A DNA stretch of 6,943 nt from CAYOHG01 sp964465125 (GTDB lineage Bacteria; Planctomycetota; Phycisphaerae; UBA1845; Fen-1342): contig CAYXIO010000095.1 in the NCBI GenBank assembly GCA_964465125.1, forward strand, positions 1 through 6,943, written 5' to 3'. Shown here piece after piece: positions 5,523 through 6,943 of this stretch. Made by a program: the position numbers and the translations under genes. The notes below the pieces were generated by a model. That model saw nothing but the letters and a program-made list of their open reading frames with translations, was not told the DNA's origin and made no database searches. Position 1 is the first letter of the stretch. Each line of letters starts with the position of its first letter.

Positions 5523-5924
5523 CTACTCCGCACGCATGGCGTCCTGGGCGGCACGCACCAGGAAGCCCGAGCGTGACTCCCCGCGCCTGCGCGCAAACTC
5601 GTCGATATGAGCCAGCACCCGCGCCGGCACGGTGATGTTGATCTTCTCGGCCGGGCCGAAGAAGCGTTCCACCGGCACTTCCACCATCGCCCAGATCCAG
5701 CCGGCCATGTCGGGGTCGGTCTGGTGCTCGGCGAGCGGCCGCGGCGCGGGAATCTCCTGCCCATCCTCGGCCAGCAGTTCGCAGTGTGCCCCGATCGCCT
5801 CGCGCGCGTTGTCGAAGGCCTGCTCCAGCGTATCGCCGGCCGAGAAGCAGCCCGGCAAGTCAGGCACCACCACGCCATAGGCCGTGCTGGCATTGCCCGG
5901 TTCGATCGCAATCAGAAACTTCAT
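5523..5924 (-). CDS. hicB: HicB antitoxin with C-terminal ribbon-helix-helix domain
   Basis: This 133-residue protein has the two-part HicB architecture. Residues 1 to about 60 form the partial RNase H-like fold that binds the toxin, with the diagnostic PDLPGCFSAGDTLEQAFDNAREAI. Residues about 94-130 (KINITVPARVLAHIDEFARRRGESRSGFLVRAA) form a ribbon-helix-helix DNA-binding domain. It should neutralise HicA by direct binding and repress the operon. It follows hicA after a ten-base gap containing AAGGAAGGG, a good ribosome-binding site that overlaps the hicA stop. The linker between domains (about 60-92) is somewhat long and acidic/Trp-containing (DMAGWIWAMVEVPVERFF), as in other RHH-type HicB proteins. 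Confidence 0.95.
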   Translation of the reverse strand: MKFLIAIEPGNASTAYGVVVPDLPGCFSAGDTLEQAFDNAREAIGAHCELLAEDGQEIPAPRPLAEHQTDPDMAGWIWAMVEVPVERFFGPAEKINITVPARVLAHIDEFARRRGESRSGFLVRAAQDAMRAE

Positions 5925-5934
5925 CGCCCTTCCT

Positions 5935-6117
5935 TCACTTCAACCCGGCCTGCTTCAGCAACTTGTGGACCAGGCCGACGCCGAGATCCTTCTTCGGGTG
6001 CGGCACGCTGACATGGCCCGCCTTGCGCGGGTGCTGGAACACGTGGTGGCTGCCGCGCACGCTGCGCAGCACCCAGCCGTCCGCCTCGAGCCGCTTGACG
6101 ACATCGGCGCTGCGCAT
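5935..6117 (-). CDS. hicA: HicA mRNA interferase toxin
   Basis: This 60-residue protein is a typical HicA, a small double-stranded-RNA-binding-like fold that cleaves mRNA independently of the ribosome. It shows MRSADVVKRLEADGWVLRSVRGSHHVFQHP, with the catalytic histidine expected at H24 in the GSHHVF motif, then the VSVPHPKKDLGVGLVHKLLKQAGL tail. The toxin-first order, with hicB ten bases downstream, is the canonical hicAB arrangement. The ATG at 6117-6115 lies very close to the predicted promoter, and the AGGGG nearest upstream is 13 bases away, so initiation may be weak. That would suit a toxin gene placed before its antitoxin. Confidence 0.94.
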   Translation of the reverse strand: MRSADVVKRLEADGWVLRSVRGSHHVFQHPRKAGHVSVPHPKKDLGVGLVHKLLKQAGLK

Positions 6118-6120
6118 GGT

Positions 6121-6160
6121 GGGTATCGTACCCCTAACAGGTGGTTATAGTCAACACCAC
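6121..6160 (-). promoter_or_regulatory. hicAB promoter with overlapping inverted-repeat operators
   Basis: On the minus strand TTGACT (6154-6149) and TACGAT (6130-6125) form a sigma-70 pair with an 18-base spacer. The -10 lies inside a perfect inverted repeat, GGGTA-TCG-TACCC (6121-6133), and the -35 lies inside GTGGT...ACCAC (6141-6160). HicB with an RHH domain represses its own promoter in known systems, so these are candidate HicB sites. With this pair transcription would begin at or within a base or two of the hicA ATG. An alternative -10, TATAAC (6149-6144), would give a leader of about 20 bases containing AGGGG, but it lacks a -35. Confidence 0.55.
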
Positions 6161-6216
6161 AGCTCGCACCGGGCTTCGCCGGGGCCCTGGCTCGCAGCCC
6201 CGAACGCGCGCCCGGC

Positions 6217-6943
6217 TCAACGGGCAGGCGCTGGGCCCTCGACCCGCGGCACCGCGGCCAGCAGCGTACGCGTGTACTCGTGCGCCGGCCGCGCGAGCAC
6301 GCTGCCGGCACGCCCCTGCTCGACCAGCTTGCCCGCGCGCATCACCGCCACCTCGTCGGCGATGTACTCGACGACGCCGATGTTGTGCGTGACGAACAGG
6401 TAGCTCAGGTTCAGCTCGCGCTGCAGCTCGCGCAGCAGGTTCAGGATCTGCGCCTGCACCGACACGTCCAGCGCCGAGGTCGGCTCGTCGCAGACCACCA
6501 GCTTCGGCTGCACCGCGAGCGCGCGCGCGATCGCGATGCGCTGGCGCTGGCCGCCGGAGAACTCGTGCGGGAAGCGCTCCAGCGCATCGGGCCGCAGCCC
6601 CACCTGCCCGGCCAGCCGCTGCACGCGCTCGCGCCGGGCGTCGGCGTCCAGCCCCGGGTGCAGCGCGAGCAGGCCCTCCTCGAGCAGCTCGAGCACGCGC
6701 AGGCGCGGGTTCAGCGACGCGAACGGGTCCTGGAAGATGATCTGGATGTCGCGCCGCGCGGCGAGCAGGGCATCGCCCTGCAGCTCGAACAGGTTGCGCC
6801 CGTCGAGCCGTGCCTGGCCCTCGATGCGCGCCTGACCGCGCAGCAGCTGTACCAGCGCCTTGCCGATCGTCGTCTTGCCGCAGCCGGATTCGCCGACCAG
6901 GGCGAGCGTGCGGCCCTTGCCGACCTCGAAGCTCACGCCGTCC
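6217..6943 (-). CDS. Peptide-type ABC transporter ATP-binding protein, YejF/OppF-like (partial, N-terminus outside window)
   Basis: The frame runs off the right edge; 242 codons including the C-terminus are visible. A GTG at 6936 is in frame, but the preceding Asp-Gly codons continue the usual DGVSF motif, so it is not the true start. Counting from that GTG, all ATPase elements are present: Walker A GESGCGKT (15-22), Q-loop FQDP (Q69), signature FSGGQ (126-130), Walker B LVVCDE (146-151), D-loop SALD and switch histidine H184 (VTHN). The QIIFQDPFASLNPRLRV and C-terminal PAHEYTRTLLAAVP blocks are typical of peptide/nickel importers. LEEGLLALHPGLDADARRERV resembles the second half of YejF-type double ATPases more than OppF. 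It would power uptake of peptides or similar compounds at the inner membrane. No terminator was found between its stop and the hicAB promoter. Confidence 0.93.
   Translation of the reverse strand, partial: DGVSFEVGKGRTLALVGESGCGKTTIGKALVQLLRGQARIEGQARLDGRNLFELQGDALLAARRDIQIIFQDPFASLNPRLRVLELLEEGLLALHPGLDADARRERVQRLAGQVGLRPDALERFPHEFSGGQRQRIAIARALAVQPKLVVCDEPTSALDVSVQAQILNLLRELQRELNLSYLFVTHNIGVVEYIADEVAVMRAGKLVEQGRAGSVLARPAHEYTRTLLAAVPRVEGPAPAR

Noticed and set aside
6173..6204. GC-rich stem CGGGGC...GCCCCG before the hicAB promoter as a terminator
   Set aside because: The stem is only six pairs with an 11-base loop and has no T tract on either strand.

Overview
The window comes from a high-GC Gram-negative bacterium. 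An outer-membrane TonB-dependent receptor with a clear Sec signal peptide shows the Gram-negative envelope. The style of its signal peptide and its VVITGSS start suggest a betaproteobacterium, probably Burkholderiales, but this is inference from sequence style and a gammaproteobacterium is not excluded. It looks like an accessory stretch of chromosome: transport genes with toxin-antitoxin (TA) type genes between them, some intact and some broken.

Layout. Positions 1-92 hold the C-terminal tail of a plus-strand coiled-coil protein cut by the window edge. Positions 112-740 (minus) are a compact antitoxin-toxin operon, Phd/YefM-like then VapC PIN, overlapping by ATGA. A strong intrinsic terminator (800-840) separates it from the large TonB-dependent receptor gene (885-3677, minus). 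A gene-free divergent region of about 440 bases follows (3678-4115). Positions 4116-4711 (plus) are a DUF433 / DUF5615 pair, also overlapping by ATGA and probably a second TA module with a PIN-like toxin. Positions 4740-5131 (minus) hold a decayed third module: a Phd-type antitoxin without its N-terminus and a VapC PIN toxin without its C-terminal half. Immediately upstream of it is an intact small MNT-type nucleotidyltransferase (5127-5426, minus) with no HEPN partner. Positions 5523-6117 (minus) are a canonical hicA-hicB module whose promoter overlaps inverted repeats. Positions 6217-6943 (minus) are the C-terminal part of a peptide-type ABC transporter ATPase (YejF/OppF-like), cut by the window end.

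The TA modules are probably independent of each other and of the transporters. The most unusual spot is the nucleotidyltransferase/antitoxin-remnant junction at 5127-5132. There the nucleotidyltransferase ends in CTT TGA, the slip codon and stop used by the prfB (RF2) +1 frameshift, with a G-run a few bases upstream. A +1 slip would enter exactly the reading frame of the antitoxin remnant. Decay by recombination is the simpler explanation, but the arrangement can be tested.
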